From contig NZ_FCOM02000035.1 in the NCBI RefSeq assembly GCF_001544695.2, forward strand, positions 19,337-83,336: 64,000 nt of DNA. Direction: 5' to 3'. Position 1 is the stretch's first letter. The number at the start of each line of letters is the position of its first letter. The notes under the pieces were generated by a model. It saw only the letters and a list, made by a program, of their open reading frames with translations. It did not search any database and was not told the origin of the DNA. Shown in pieces: positions 9,351 to 18,531 of the stretch. The stretch is from Caballeronia arvi. GTDB taxonomy: Bacteria; Pseudomonadota; Gammaproteobacteria; Burkholderiales; Burkholderiaceae. A program made the translations under genes and the position numbers.

Positions 9351-9617
9351 GTCGACTCCTCTAGTAGTTGCGGTGACGTCTTCCAATCCTGCGATGCGAT
9401 GGTGAGCGTAACACTTTACGTGCTGTACAAAAATTACCCGCGGGGGCCGCCTCTCCGATACCGAACGCATACATAGCGTCAAAGTCGCGGGCGACGATCG
9501 CTTAAATCTCCTCAGGAAACGCAAGTAATAAGTCCCGCGTCCGCACGTATTTGCCCAAAACTATCGCGGAACTCCCGTTCTGAAGAGTGTTCGGGCTTTT
9601 TGGATACAACGTGCGGA

Positions 9618-10769
9618 CTAAAAACGGTGAAACATGCCGGCCGTGACTGCCACCTGTCTTTTGGTCGTTGACGCGCCAGCAGGGCTCGCATATTCGATGT
9701 TCGCATGCTGCGCGTCACCGGCGGCGAGCTGGAAGATTCCGACGAGATACAAAGTCGTCCTTTTGGACAAAGAGTAATTGTTGAACAGCGAGATCTGGTG
9801 ATACTTCGGTGCGAACTCGGTTGGCTGAACTTTGCCCATGGTGTAGATATAGTCGAGTGCGACCTGGTAAGCCGGCGTAACGTATTTGCTCACATTGGCT
9901 TCAATGTTGGTGAAGCCAGCGCGTGCCGTCGCGAGGCCAAGTTGGCTCACACCAAGGTTGTCAAAACGACTATGCGTGACGACCATTGCGACAGTTGTCG
10001 TACCGAGCACGTAGGATCCGCCGCCTCCATAAAGTTCCATATTCGTTGGCGTAAGCGCGTACGCAAACGTCGGCGACTGCGCGGTGATCGACGGGAACAG
10101 CGCCGTATTCCAGATGCCCTCGGGCGCCGCCAATGACGGATGGTTCATGCGCATGTACGCAGCTGAGAGACTCAGCGGACCATTGGCGTAGTTCAGCCCG
10201 AAGCTTAAGGCACTCTGATTGCCGAAGCTGCCGGCCACACCACCGAAGCTGTACATCAGGCCCGCCTGCAGCCCACTATAATTCGGCGACAAATACTTCA
10301 CCGCGTTACTCGTGCGGAACTGGAAGTTGAAATTGTTGTTATCGCCGATAGACGCCGCATAGCCGTTCCACTTCAGTGCCGCGGAATATTGGGCGAGCCA
10401 GTTTTGCGTGAGGTCGTACTGACGGCCGAATGTGACCACGCCGAGCGTATCGCTTTGCAAGCCGACAAACGCCTGACGACCGAATTCACGACCGCCTTGG
10501 GACATTGAGCCGGTATTCGGGTTGAAACCGCCTTCGAGTGTGAAGAGCGTACGCAGGCCGCCTCCCAGATCTTCCACGCCTTTGAGGCCCCATCTGCTTG
10601 GACCGGTCGCCGTCGACACCGACGGTCCTTTCAAGGAATTATTTGCGTAGATCAGGCCTCCCATCACGAGGCCATACAGCGTGACGCTGCTCGACGGCGA
10701 CGACTGGGCATATGCCGCCGGAGAGGCGATAGCCGATGTCAACAACATTGCAGAGCAAACTCGTTTCAT
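9618..10769 (-). CDS. Gram-negative porin (copy 1)
   Basis: This is an outer-membrane beta-barrel porin of the Burkholderiales OmpC-like family, 383 residues. The signal peptide MKRVCSAMLLTSAIASPAAYA is followed by the typical first strand SSVTLYGLVMGGLIYANNS; PSRWGLKGVEDLGGGLRTLFTLEGGF is the family motif near residue 70, and the protein ends in the outer-membrane sorting residue Phe (GMFHRF). ATG 10769 is chosen because it opens the signal peptide; a longer frame upstream has none. It follows the reductase-VOC-dehydrogenase genes on the same strand and may let the aromatic substrate cross the outer membrane. A nearly identical copy lies at 30560-31711. Confidence 0.93.
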   Translation of the reverse strand: MKRVCSAMLLTSAIASPAAYAQSSPSSSVTLYGLVMGGLIYANNSLKGPSVSTATGPSRWGLKGVEDLGGGLRTLFTLEGGFNPNTGSMSQGGREFGRQAFVGLQSDTLGVVTFGRQYDLTQNWLAQYSAALKWNGYAASIGDNNNFNFQFRTSNAVKYLSPNYSGLQAGLMYSFGGVAGSFGNQSALSFGLNYANGPLSLSAAYMRMNHPSLAAPEGIWNTALFPSITAQSPTFAYALTPTNMELYGGGGSYVLGTTTVAMVVTHSRFDNLGVSQLGLATARAGFTNIEANVSKYVTPAYQVALDYIYTMGKVQPTEFAPKYHQISLFNNYSLSKRTTLYLVGIFQLAAGDAQHANIEYASPAGASTTKRQVAVTAGMFHRF

Positions 10770-10804
10770 GGGGTCTTCCCCGTCAAATCGATCGCAAACG
10801 TGGT
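9625..10804. repeat. 1.18-kb direct repeat, copy 1 (porin)
   Basis: This stretch matches 30567-31745 in the same orientation, covering the whole porin gene plus about 35 bases upstream of its start. There are no indels within the gene. By eye I count about 14 substitutions; nearly all lie in the outer 200 bases of either side, while roughly 9800-10570 differs from copy 2 at a single base. Confidence 0.93.
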
Positions 10805-10954
10805 TGAAGAAAAGGTCGAAGCAAAAGATCAACGTAGGGCTTTATGGAAGCCCGGCATACAGCGGCTTTTTTCGGTCACACCTGGATCACGCTTCCGAGT
10901 GCGACACCGCCCTTGGGACACAGAAAACTTCGTTTCCACTGCTTTCAACCTTCT

Positions 10955-11896
10955 TCAATAGCCACGGCACAGATCAACACGGCCTGTGGGGACTCGCGCG
11001 TCTTCGATAGCCCTGATCTTTTCTGCTACCTGCCTGACGCTTTCGCCCGGCATCGTTTGAGCCGAGATATGCGGTGTAATCGTGATACGGTGCTCGTCCC
11101 AGAACGGATGCGAAGCGGGCAACGGCTCTTCACGGAATACGTCGAGCATCGCGCCCGCAACTTGACCGGTGTGGATCGCGTCGAGTAGATCGTTTTCGAC
11201 CAGATGAACACCGCGCGCCAGATTGACGATATAAGCGCCCCTACCCAGGAGAGAAAAGGTTCCCTTTCCTAGAACATTGCGTGTATCCGCTGTATTCGGA
11301 AGGAGGTTTATCAAGACATGAACACCATGCAGGAACGACTCGAATTGCTCCGTACCGCTAAAGCTGAGCACGCCGTCAATAGATTTATGTGAGCGGCTGT
11401 ACCCTCGAACCTCCATGCCAAGAAGCGCCAACCGGCTTGCTACTGCGGCGCCCAAGCTTCCAAGGCCCATTACGCCAACGACCACATCGCTCGCAACTCG
11501 CGGGGAAAGCGGCTGCCATAGGCGTTCTCTACGCTGGAATTCGTATTCATCGAAACTCCGAAAGTGCCGCAAGGTTGCATAGGTGGCGTATTCGACCATC
11601 TGTATGGCCATCCCTGCATCTTCAAGCCGATAGATCGGCACGCCTTCCGGAATCGCGCCAGGGTGGCTGCAGTGGAGATCCAACATGGCATCGACACCCG
11701 CGCCCATGTTGACAATCGCCTTCAGGTGGACGCGTCCGGTCAGTACCTCGGGAGCCGGCTTCCACACCAACGCGTAATCTGCCGGCAAATCGTCCCCGTC
11801 CGCCCAGCTGCGAATCTCCGCATCCGGCAATGCGCCACGTAATAACGGTAGCCAGAGGTCAGGGTCTTTCCCGGTCATCGCGACTAGAATTTTCAT
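10955..11896 (-). CDS. D-2-hydroxyacid dehydrogenase, glyoxylate/hydroxypyruvate reductase A-like
   Basis: This is a soluble NAD(P)-dependent D-2-hydroxyacid dehydrogenase of 313 residues, the usual GhrA length. The Rossmann motif VGVMGLGSLGAAVASRLALLG is at about residues 140-160; NLARGVHLVENDLL contains the substrate-binding Arg, DVFREEPLPASHPFW the catalytic Glu and ITITPHISAQT the catalytic His. It begins six bases after the VOC gene, in an operon that starts with the ferredoxin reductase. It may reduce a 2-oxoacid generated by the pathway; the substrate is not evident. Confidence 0.9.
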   Translation of the reverse strand: MKILVAMTGKDPDLWLPLLRGALPDAEIRSWADGDDLPADYALVWKPAPEVLTGRVHLKAIVNMGAGVDAMLDLHCSHPGAIPEGVPIYRLEDAGMAIQMVEYATYATLRHFRSFDEYEFQRRERLWQPLSPRVASDVVVGVMGLGSLGAAVASRLALLGMEVRGYSRSHKSIDGVLSFSGTEQFESFLHGVHVLINLLPNTADTRNVLGKGTFSLLGRGAYIVNLARGVHLVENDLLDAIHTGQVAGAMLDVFREEPLPASHPFWDEHRITITPHISAQTMPGESVRQVAEKIRAIEDARVPTGRVDLCRGY

Positions 11897-11902
11897 GATC
11901 GG

Positions 11903-12325
11903 TCAGACGCCGAAGAGCTGAGTCAAGTCCGACATCGCTTTGAACTCGATCGCATTCCCAAATGGGTCTAAAAAAAACATCGTCGCCTGCTCGCCGGCCT
12001 GTCCACGAAAACGGACCTGCGGCTTGACAATGAATTGAATCGCGGCCGCTTGAACCTGTTCGGCCAAAGCACTCCATTCGTTTAACGTCAGAACGACACC
12101 GAAACGAGGAATAGGAACTGCCTCGACATCTACGTCGCTTTTGTTCAATGGCCGGGGAGCATCGCTGAGATGCGCCACGATCTGATGACCGAACAGATTG
12201 AAGTCAATCCAGTGGTCGGTACTTCGTCCTTCATGGCACCCCAGTACTTCGCCATAAAACTTACGAGCGATGTCCAGATTGTAGACAGGAAATGCCAGAT
12301 GAAATGGGCGCAATGTGTTCGTCAT
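11903..12325 (-). CDS. VOC (glyoxalase/bleomycin-resistance) family protein, copy 1
   Basis: This 140-residue protein has a single glyoxalase/VOC module: HLAFPVYNLDIARKFYGEVL at the N-terminus, a metal-ligand-like His in PFHLAF, and the closing strand ATMFFLDPFGNAIEFKAM. VOC proteins are metal enzymes acting on vicinal oxygen groups, including dioxygenases, isomerases and glyoxalases. It is paralogous to 25949-26365 (shared GRSxDHWIDFxLFGxQIV). It lies between the ferredoxin reductase and the hydroxyacid dehydrogenase. The reaction is unknown; both copies accompany the aromatic genes, so an isomerase or hydrolytic accessory step is plausible. Confidence 0.85.
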   Translation of the reverse strand: MTNTLRPFHLAFPVYNLDIARKFYGEVLGCHEGRSTDHWIDFNLFGHQIVAHLSDAPRPLNKSDVDVEAVPIPRFGVVLTLNEWSALAEQVQAAAIQFIVKPQVRFRGQAGEQATMFFLDPFGNAIEFKAMSDLTQLFGV

Positions 12326-12394
12326 CCTTGCAATACCTATTAATTCGAGGGATTTCGCGGCTTTCTTCGTGATTTTTCGATAAAAGCGAGCAGA

Positions 12395-13639
12395 TCAGGT
12401 CGAAACTTGTTGGCGCCACTTTCCGAGATCTATCGTCAAGTCGGACAGAACGTCTTCGGGAACCTCTGCGCCCGCGTTGACGAAAGCCTTGCCTGCGCGC
12501 ATATCGCGCGCCGCACCGACAGCACTCACCCCTATCACCACGCCATTGCTTAAGTGAAATATCGCGAACGAGCCAGTGTCGGGATTACCGCGCACGACGT
12601 TCCGATCCCCAGCGGAGACGCCGAACGATTGAACGCTGAAATCGTACTGATCCGACCAATAGCCGCTAATCTCGGCGTAGTCGGGTCCACCCACGACCAT
12701 TGCCCGCCCCACGTGTTCACCATGCGCGGACGCATGCGCCCAATTTTCTTGGCGGTCCATCCGTTCAAGCAACGAGTTGTAGTGAAATGTTACTTCGCCT
12801 GCCGCATAGATATGGTCATCGTCAGTCCGACCCTGACCATCTACATGAATACCCGCCGCACTAACGGTAAGACCGGCTGCTTCAGCGAGTCCAATGTTCG
12901 GGACTACGCCCACGCCGACGACTATCGCGTCCGCAAATACCGCGCTGCCGTCCGAAAGTGTGACCCGATACCCATTGGCATGTTTTTCAACACCGAGGAT
13001 CGTGGTCTGTGTCCGGATATCAACTTGGTGCTTCATGTGTCGATCGACGATAAAATCGCACATTGTCTCGCACGTAGCGCGAGCCATGGGCCTGGCCGAA
13101 GCCTCGAGCACCGTGACCGCGATACCGAGATCCCTGGCAACGGCCGCGACTTCCAGACCAATGACGCCCGCGCCAATGATCAACAGCCGGCTGATCTTTG
13201 GGAGAGCATCGCGCAGTGCAATCGCGTCGGAAAGTCTTCGCAGATAAAACACCATCGACATACCAGTCGGCAAGATCGGCAATGCTCGCAATGATGAGCC
13301 GGTTGCGATAAGCAGCTTTTCATAATGCACGATTGTGCCGTCCGAAAAACGTACGCGACGAGTGTCGCGTTCGATCCGCTCAGCGGCACGGCCCAACATC
13401 ATTTCAATGCGATTTCGGGCATAGAAATCTGAATCCCGTAACTGCAGGCGCTGGAGTGCATCGGGCTCGCGCAAAACCTCTTTCGACAGAGGTGGCCGAT
13501 CGTAAGGACTTTCTGGTTCGTCACTTGCCAAGATCACGCGCCCCTCAAATCCCGCCTGACGTATACCATCGGCGGCACTCACCCCGGACAAGCCTGCGCC
13601 AACGATTAAAATCGCCTCGTTTCGATTCTCGAAGTTCAT
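12395..13639 (-). CDS. FAD-dependent ferredoxin reductase (Rieske oxygenase component, GR type)
   Basis: This is a 414-residue glutathione-reductase-type NAD(P)H:ferredoxin reductase, similar in layout to BphA4/HcaD. An FAD dinucleotide motif ILIVGAGLSGVSAADGIRQ is at the N-terminus, followed by SPYDRPPLSKEVL, the NAD(P) motif LLIIGAGVIGLEVAAVARDLG near residue 150, and the second FAD motif IYAAGEVTFHYN near residue 280. A C-terminal reductase domain follows. It has no plant-type ferredoxin domain, so it needs a separate ferredoxin, which exists at 28072-28392. ATG 13639 is preceded by GGGGGA; an upstream in-frame ATG at 13654 is less well placed. A candidate operator lies 72 bases upstream. 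Confidence 0.92.
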   Translation of the reverse strand: MNFENRNEAILIVGAGLSGVSAADGIRQAGFEGRVILASDEPESPYDRPPLSKEVLREPDALQRLQLRDSDFYARNRIEMMLGRAAERIERDTRRVRFSDGTIVHYEKLLIATGSSLRALPILPTGMSMVFYLRRLSDAIALRDALPKISRLLIIGAGVIGLEVAAVARDLGIAVTVLEASARPMARATCETMCDFIVDRHMKHQVDIRTQTTILGVEKHANGYRVTLSDGSAVFADAIVVGVGVVPNIGLAEAAGLTVSAAGIHVDGQGRTDDDHIYAAGEVTFHYNSLLERMDRQENWAHASAHGEHVGRAMVVGGPDYAEISGYWSDQYDFSVQSFGVSAGDRNVVRGNPDTGSFAIFHLSNGVVIGVSAVGAARDMRAGKAFVNAGAEVPEDVLSDLTIDLGKWRQQVST

Positions 13640-14060
13640 CAACGTTTCCCCCATGCGCCCTCGAGCATGCTCGCTCGGTCATGACGATCACCCATGCAAA
13701 CACTGCACAATGTGCACTGTATACATAACAAAAGCTTCCATCACGTTGTGGATTAATGCCGAAGGGAATGACCTTCGATCGTCGTCAACGCGGTGCAAAG
13801 CACTACCACGATCCCTTCACATCGCGTTCGCTATGAAATTTAAACAACGGCAAACTGCTCTATCGATTTCTAGCCGATTCCCGCAGCGTAATGCGACGCG
13901 CGTCAAGCAACAACCGAAATTTACAACCCGTATGCAACAGAAAAACTCACGCATCGCAAAGCGCGCGTTGAACGCGTCTCCACCAATCTGCTGCGTACGC
14001 TTGCAAGGCTGATCCCATTAAACCGATGACCGGGCCCTCGCGCTGCCCGGCCACGTGCCA
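13560..14060. repeat. Duplicated promoter region, intact copy
   Basis: The start of the reductase gene and about 420 bases upstream resemble 36430-36860. Shared landmarks in order are CGCCCCTCAAATC, TCTCGAAGTTCA/TCCTCGAAGTTCA, TTTCCCCC, GCACAATGTGCACTGTATAC, ATCACGT-GTGGAT, CAACAACCGAAATT and ACTCACGCATCG. The sequences have diverged by many substitutions and small indels. Confidence 0.75.
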
Positions 14061-14677
14061 AGACATCGTGCCGGCCTGCGTGAAGACGTGATGGGCGTGA
14101 GTCCTGCGCTTCACGTGACGTCGAATGGCACGGAGCGCTCAAGCGGCACGTTCCGCCTTGCCGCGACGGCATTTTTGTACCGACCTCCTGATTCGGGAGC
14201 ATCGAGCGCGCCCTTCACGGGATTCCCGTTGGTGTCTCCGAGTGGACACTCACAGGCATCTGCCAAGTTGCGTGCGGTCAGGAGCAGACTTTATATGTCG
14301 GGAGCCGACGACCGAGCAACAATTTGGATCTCAGAGCGCGTTTCCCGTTGCGCCGCGGAAACTGACAACGTTTTCTCGTCCTCGATACGCTCGACTACCG
14401 CGCTAGCAGCATGCGCATGAAAGACAGATCTGCCAGCCAATGTGAGCTTTAGCGCATCACTCCGCGTCGCGACGACCGCCTCGACGATGCTGTAGTCGCG
14501 GCGGCCCACGTACAAATTCGCCGCGATGCACTCGGCACTTCTGTGCGTCGTGCTCTGGGGAATCGATCGTTCGCTATTCGCATGCGCTCTGCACGTGTTC
14601 CTCCGCTGTTGAAGGCGATCTGATCTCCGTTGGCCGCAGAACGAGCCGAAGTCGACTGCCCTCGCGGCACCGGATGT
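13640..14677. other. Promoter region and non-coding stretch upstream of the reductase
   Basis: Apart from the operator and the duplicated promoter segment I see no complete gene. A minus frame at 14291-14515 (YVGRRDYSIVEAVVATRSDA) may be a gene fragment but has no recognisable family. Confidence 0.4.
13711..13725. promoter_or_regulatory. Candidate operator TGTGCACTGTATACA
   Basis: A 15-bp near-palindrome fitting TGYRYACWGTRYRCA lies 72 bases upstream of the ferredoxin reductase start. The same motif occurs upstream of the hydratase, the first C-C hydrolase and the CarAa-like oxygenase, and in the relic promoter at 36528. Its form (short inverted TGT-AC/GT-ACA arms) is typical of GntR/FadR-type sites. 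Confidence 0.65.
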
Positions 14678-14941
14678 TCAATTGATCTTTGCTTCCAGCG
14701 TCCAGGCAGATTGTTCAACCTGCATAGCTGGTAGTTCAGGCTCGGGTGGGAAGATACGCCACGACCCATCTCTGTGGCGAAAAAAGAACATTGCCCTTGA
14801 GCCCGCCCCACTTTCTGCAACGACACGAACGTAGCGCCCGCGCCCAGATCGTCGAAAGTGACTGACTCTAAACCCTCTCGTTGGATCTGGTGCCAGCCAA
14901 TTCTGAACCATGCTTCTCAGTGATTTTCCTCCATTTGCCAT
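14678..14941 (-). CDS. Small conserved-looking hypothetical protein
   Basis: This is an 87-residue reading frame starting MANGGKSLRSMVQNWLAPDP, then a basic region (FRRSGRGRYVRVVAES) and an aromatic strand AMFFFRHRDGSWRIFPPEPE. The pattern SLRxxVxxWLAP...FFFRHxDGSWxxFPP is reminiscent of short hypothetical proteins found in Burkholderiales accessory DNA. An alternative start five codons upstream (14956) exists. The function is unknown, and no neighbour on the same strand is close. Confidence 0.5.
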   Translation of the reverse strand: MANGGKSLRSMVQNWLAPDPTRGFRVSHFRRSGRGRYVRVVAESGAGSRAMFFFRHRDGSWRIFPPEPELPAMQVEQSAWTLEAKIN

Positions 14942-15313
14942 AGCCTTCTCCATCATGCTAAAACGTCGCGGTGAGCGATCGTACGGATTTAGAAGATGTG
15001 ATTAGTACACCTTTTCATCTCCTTCGAACGCGAACCCAGCGGCCTCCCAAGCGCGCGATTGAAGGAGTCGGCGTCAGGTGTGGGTGGCAGTGGCCCCGGC
15101 GAAGCAGCAGTCGACACGACTGGCACGAATGCGGACGGTGTGCAGGCGATGTAAATCGCCACTCTCTTTCCGTTAATTGCTCGTGGTGGAATGGTCCTTG
15201 CCTGCTAATCTCTACTCCGACAATAAAACTCTCAGACGAAACGCCGACCGGTTTGTATCTTCCGTCTCTACTCTCACCCTTGAAATGACAGATAGACTCC
15301 GCCGGCAAGGCTT
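14942..15313. other. Intergenic region, nothing recognised
   Basis: About 370 bases downstream of the hydrolase gene with no supported gene, repeat or terminator. Confidence 0.4.
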
Positions 15314-16105
15314 CTACCCTCCTGACTGCTGTATTTGCTGAACCGTCCCTCTTTCCAACCATGCGCCGACAAGCAAATTAAACGACTCGGCATCTTCAAA
15401 ATAGGCAGAATGCCCACAACCGCTCAACCTGATAAGTTCCGCGCCAACAACACAATCGCATGCGGCTGCAATGAGTTCCTCGGGAAATAAAACATCTTCG
15501 GAGCCCGACACGAATGCGATTCTCACGCCGGTTTTAACGAGTTCTTGAGGCGAATGCGATGCCTGGTGCCCCGTAATGTTCTTGGCGTTATATCGATTGA
15601 AGCTCGCCAACTGCAGATACAACATCGTCGATTCTGGTTCGCGTTCCACGTATGCCCGACCGAGCACTCGCTCAACCTGCGACAGCTTCGCTGTCTCGCG
15701 ACGTAGCATGCTCAGGCTCGATGCGAGAGGCTCCGGCAACGCTAAGCCGACCAGTGAATCTGCAATCACCAGCGATTCGACGCGTTGCGGGAATCGGCAG
15801 GTAAAATCGATTGCAGTCCCAGCACCCATTGATTGAGCCACAATTGAGACACGAGGAAGTCTCAGCTCGTTCATAACGAGGAGGAGATCGTCTGTAAATG
15901 CTGCACGACCCATCAGCTCACCGTCTGTCGAATTTCCGAAGCCGCGTGCATCAACGAGAATCAACTGGAAGCGATTGCGCCACGCAACGACCTGTTTGAA
16001 CCAACTGGCATGATTCCCGCCCACGCCGTGCAGCAAAACAATAGGTGGGCCTTCGCCATGAACTTCATAATACTGGCGGCTAATGCCGCGTTCTATATAA
16101 GGCAA
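15314..16105 (-). CDS. Alpha/beta-fold hydrolase
   Basis: This is a 263-residue cytoplasmic alpha/beta hydrolase. The oxyanion motif VLLHGVGGNHASW, DARGFGNS, the nucleophile in SIVAQSMGAG (Ala replaces the first Gly of GxSxG), the Asp in FVSGSEDVLFP and the His in GCGHSAYFEDAESFN give a complete triad. It resembles 3-oxoadipate enol-lactonase/C-C hydrolase-like members. The start is a TTG at 16105 because an in-frame stop lies just upstream, no ATG is available near the fold start, and GAGGGA sits about five bases before it. It follows the hydratase gene by 78 bases and probably shares its promoter. It is not closely similar to the two CarC-like hydrolases. Confidence 0.85.
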   Translation of the reverse strand: MPYIERGISRQYYEVHGEGPPIVLLHGVGGNHASWFKQVVAWRNRFQLILVDARGFGNSTDGELMGRAAFTDDLLLVMNELRLPRVSIVAQSMGAGTAIDFTCRFPQRVESLVIADSLVGLALPEPLASSLSMLRRETAKLSQVERVLGRAYVEREPESTMLYLQLASFNRYNAKNITGHQASHSPQELVKTGVRIAFVSGSEDVLFPEELIAAACDCVVGAELIRLSGCGHSAYFEDAESFNLLVGAWLERGTVQQIQQSGG

Positions 16106-16183
16106 ACCTAGTCCCTCTCAGACGTTCTCATTGGTAGAACGAGGTGCGCACCCGCAAACCGGCGAGCTTGCCGACATCTCGAT

Positions 16184-16975
16184 TCAGCAGTCGCAACCAA
16201 ATGACACTGAAACCCCCCCCAGGCCGTCGACCACCGCCTGGTATTGCTGACCGCTACGCAGCTTCACCATTGGGCCCAACGCGCCGCTCAAAACCAGTTC
16301 GCCAGCGCGAACCGGTCGACCCACCTCCGCCATTTTTCGAACTAACCAAAGAGTCGCCGACAACGGACTTCCCATGCATGCTGCGCCGTTACCACTCGAT
16401 ACAAGCTCCGCCCCTTCGTGGAGAGTCATTTCGCAGCCGATGACATCGATGGTCGATGAAAAAGGCGTTCTGCCTCCCACCACAAAGCGCCCTGATGACG
16501 CGTTATCCGCAATTGTCTCAACGATTCCAATCCGCCAGTCCGCGATCCGACTGTCGACTATCTCCAGAGCGGGGGCGACCCACTCAATCGACGCGATCAG
16601 ATCTGCCAAGTCGACCTTACTATCATTCATGTCTCGCTTGAATCCAAACGCTATCTCAGCTTCTATTTTTGGCTGCAGCAAACCAGTCACCGTAGTGTTG
16701 CGACCGTCGTCGATCGCCATGTCAGCAAACAGGACACCATAATCGGGTTGATCGACCCCTAATTGTTTCTGGACTGCGAGGGACGTCAAGCCGATCTTTC
16801 GTCCAACGATTGTCCGGCCGTCTTTGTTCAACGCATGATCAGTATTTTGGTCCTGAATGCGATAAGCCGATTCGATGCTGTTCTCGACCTCCGCAGAAAA
16901 TGGCTGAATCTGGCCATTGTGATAGGCAGCCCTGAGGCGCGACGCAATATCGAGTTCCAATCCGGCGATACTCAT
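16184..16975 (-). CDS. mhpD: 2-hydroxypenta-2,4-dienoate (2-keto-4-pentenoate) hydratase
   Basis: This enzyme adds water to 2-hydroxypenta-2,4-dienoate, the C5 product of meta-cleavage hydrolases, giving 4-hydroxy-2-oxovalerate. The 263-residue protein shows family landmarks: AYRIQDQNTDHALN, GRKIGLTSLAVQKQLGVDQP, the metal-binding pair in KIEAEIAFGFK, WVAPALEIVDSRI and SGNGAACMGSPLSATLWL. It has the length of MhpD/BphE/CarD. It is divergent from the C-C hydrolase at 17399, with two candidate operators in between. Its downstream partners, aldolase and acetaldehyde dehydrogenase, are at 37-39 kb. Confidence 0.93.
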   Translation of the reverse strand: MSIAGLELDIASRLRAAYHNGQIQPFSAEVENSIESAYRIQDQNTDHALNKDGRTIVGRKIGLTSLAVQKQLGVDQPDYGVLFADMAIDDGRNTTVTGLLQPKIEAEIAFGFKRDMNDSKVDLADLIASIEWVAPALEIVDSRIADWRIGIVETIADNASSGRFVVGGRTPFSSTIDVIGCEMTLHEGAELVSSGNGAACMGSPLSATLWLVRKMAEVGRPVRAGELVLSGALGPMVKLRSGQQYQAVVDGLGGVSVSFGCDC

Positions 16976-17046
16976 TCAGCTCTCCATAGTCTTGATACGC
17001 ACGAAAGGTGCTGCCTTCCATGCAACATGCGCTGCACCTGTAGTTT

Positions 17047-17061
17047 TGTGTACAGTACACA
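17047..17061. promoter_or_regulatory. Candidate operator TGTGTACAGTACACA
   Basis: This is a perfect 15-bp palindrome (arms TGTGTAC/GTACACA around one base), 72 bases upstream of the hydratase start, the same distance as the related site before the ferredoxin reductase. Confidence 0.7.
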
Positions 17062-17248
17062 TTAAGTCAACAACCCACGTACGCTTAATTTTCATGGTAA
17101 GGCGCATCTTTTGGAATGCGTTCGCAACAGGTTCGGAGCCTTCCTCAAGACTCGACGCTCCGCTCGGCGGGCCGAGTCAGAAGAGCAATGCCCAACGATG
17201 GCTTGCAAACAGCAGGATGCTAAAACTACTTGACGACAGATTGTGTAC

Positions 17249-17263
17249 TGCATACAGTGCACA
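17249..17263. promoter_or_regulatory. Candidate operator TGCATACAGTGCACA
   Basis: A second member of the TGYRYACWGTRYRCA family in the divergent promoter region, 136 bases upstream of the C-C hydrolase start. An overlapping half-site TGTGTAC begins six bases to the left, at 17243. Confidence 0.65.
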
Positions 17264-17398
17264 TAGTGCGTCTCGCGCTTCAAGACACGACGGCATCATG
17301 AAATCTTCTGAATATTAGAATGTGATGCATCCCTTGATGCGTGGTGGGGACGTTTCCAAACGTCCGAACGCGACATTCAAAAAAGCTGAGGAGATGCG

Positions 17399-18247
17399 AT
17401 GAGCTTTAAGACCAGTGAGGCCGCAGGCTATCAAAGCCATTACGTAGACGTGGATGGCCTGTTGACCCATTATCTGGAGTCCGGCAACGGCCGGCCACTG
17501 GTTCTGGTGCATGGCGGGGGAGCAGGCGCGGACGGCTGGGGCAACTGGAGTAGTTGCATTGCGCGATTCGCGACGAACTTCCGCGTCATTGTGCCTGACA
17601 TGCCAGGATTTGGACGTAGCGCCAAACCGTCGCCTGCCGTATACCCATATGATCAGGCCTCGCGCAACCGGCATTTGGCAGGCTTTCTGACCGCACTGAA
17701 TCTGCGAGACGTCGACCTGATTGGGAATTCGATGGGCGGAGCGACGAGTCTTGGACTCGTCATCGATCACCCAGAAAAGGTGCGCCGCCTAGTGCTGATG
17801 GGTAGCGCTGGCCTCGCCATTTCTAACCCGAATCCGGAGCTTCGGGCTCGCCTTACGTCGTATGACCACACGCATGACGGAATGCGTCGATTGATGAGGG
17901 CGCTTGGCGGCCCGCATTTTCCAATCGACGAAGAGATGGTGGCTTATCGCTATGCGTTGGTTTCGACTCCGGAAGCCCGTGCAGCAATGGACGCGGTACG
18001 CGGCGGCAAGCTGACCTACGACGACGCAAAGATTTCGGGTGTCAAGACGCCCACGCTAGTGGTCGGCGGCAAGGAGGATCAGGTCGCGGTTCTCGCCCGG
18101 ACGTACGGATATCTCGAGCTGCTGCCGAACTCGTGGGGTTTTGTTCTTCCCCATGTCCATCACTGGGTGATGATGGAAGCACCTGAAGCATTCGTGGCTA
18201 TTACAACCGCTTTCTTCAACGACCAAATTTTTAAGGTTGCCGTATGA
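17399..18247 (+). CDS. Meta-cleavage product C-C hydrolase (CarC/MhpC/BphD-like), copy 1
   Basis: This 282-residue alpha/beta hydrolase should split a ring-cleaved 2-hydroxy-6-oxodienoate into 2-hydroxypentadienoate and a carboxylic acid. Motifs: LVLVHGGGAGADGWGNW (oxyanion), DMPGFGRSAKP, nucleophile DLIGNSMGGATSLG near residue 117, VLMGSAGL, the Asp in VVGGKEDQVAV and the His in LPHVHHWVMMEAPEAF, where HxHHW replaces the usual HxGHW. GAGGAG precedes ATG 17399. It overlaps the following ligA-type gene by four bases (ATGA). It has the length of CarC and is paralogous to 21741-22598. Confidence 0.92.
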   Translation: MSFKTSEAAGYQSHYVDVDGLLTHYLESGNGRPLVLVHGGGAGADGWGNWSSCIARFATNFRVIVPDMPGFGRSAKPSPAVYPYDQASRNRHLAGFLTALNLRDVDLIGNSMGGATSLGLVIDHPEKVRRLVLMGSAGLAISNPNPELRARLTSYDHTHDGMRRLMRALGGPHFPIDEEMVAYRYALVSTPEARAAMDAVRGGKLTYDDAKISGVKTPTLVVGGKEDQVAVLARTYGYLELLPNSWGFVLPHVHHWVMMEAPEAFVAITTAFFNDQIFKVAV

Positions 18248-18531
18248 AGCTGGGGCCGTACCGAATTCACAGGATGATTCAGGACATTAATTCCAACGCG
18301 ATGATCCTGCATGCATTTCGAGCGAATCGCCCAGTGGTCTATCAACGCTATGGTCTCACTGCACGCGAATGCGCCCTTCTTGAAGTTAGCTCAATTGAAG
18401 CGATGGCCGAGCTCGGAGTGCATCCGAATTTGCAGATGAAATTTTTGCGCGCGTGTGTTAGAGGTCCCGCTGGAGGAAACGGCAAGGGAGCGCTGTCGGC
18501 TTTTCTTACCCGCTTGACTGGACAATCGTAA
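18244..18531 (+). CDS. Extradiol dioxygenase small (alpha) subunit, LigA/CarBa type, copy 1
   Basis: This is a 95-residue alpha subunit of a class III extradiol dioxygenase. The family region runs from YRIHRMIQDI through YGLTARECALLEVSS to the diagnostic MAELGVHPNLQMKF. The length is close to CarBa (about 90) rather than LigA of protocatechuate dioxygenase (about 140). It overlaps the hydrolase before it and its TAATG junction overlaps the catalytic subunit after it by one base, so the three are translationally coupled. The alpha subunit forms a lid over the active site of the beta subunit. Confidence 0.88.
   Translation: MKLGPYRIHRMIQDINSNAMILHAFRANRPVVYQRYGLTARECALLEVSSIEAMAELGVHPNLQMKFLRACVRGPAGGNGKGALSAFLTRLTGQS

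Noticed and set aside
9560..9600. Possible terminator CCCG...CGGGCTTTTT after the first porin
   Set aside because: It points along the plus strand where no gene ends, and only four base pairs form.
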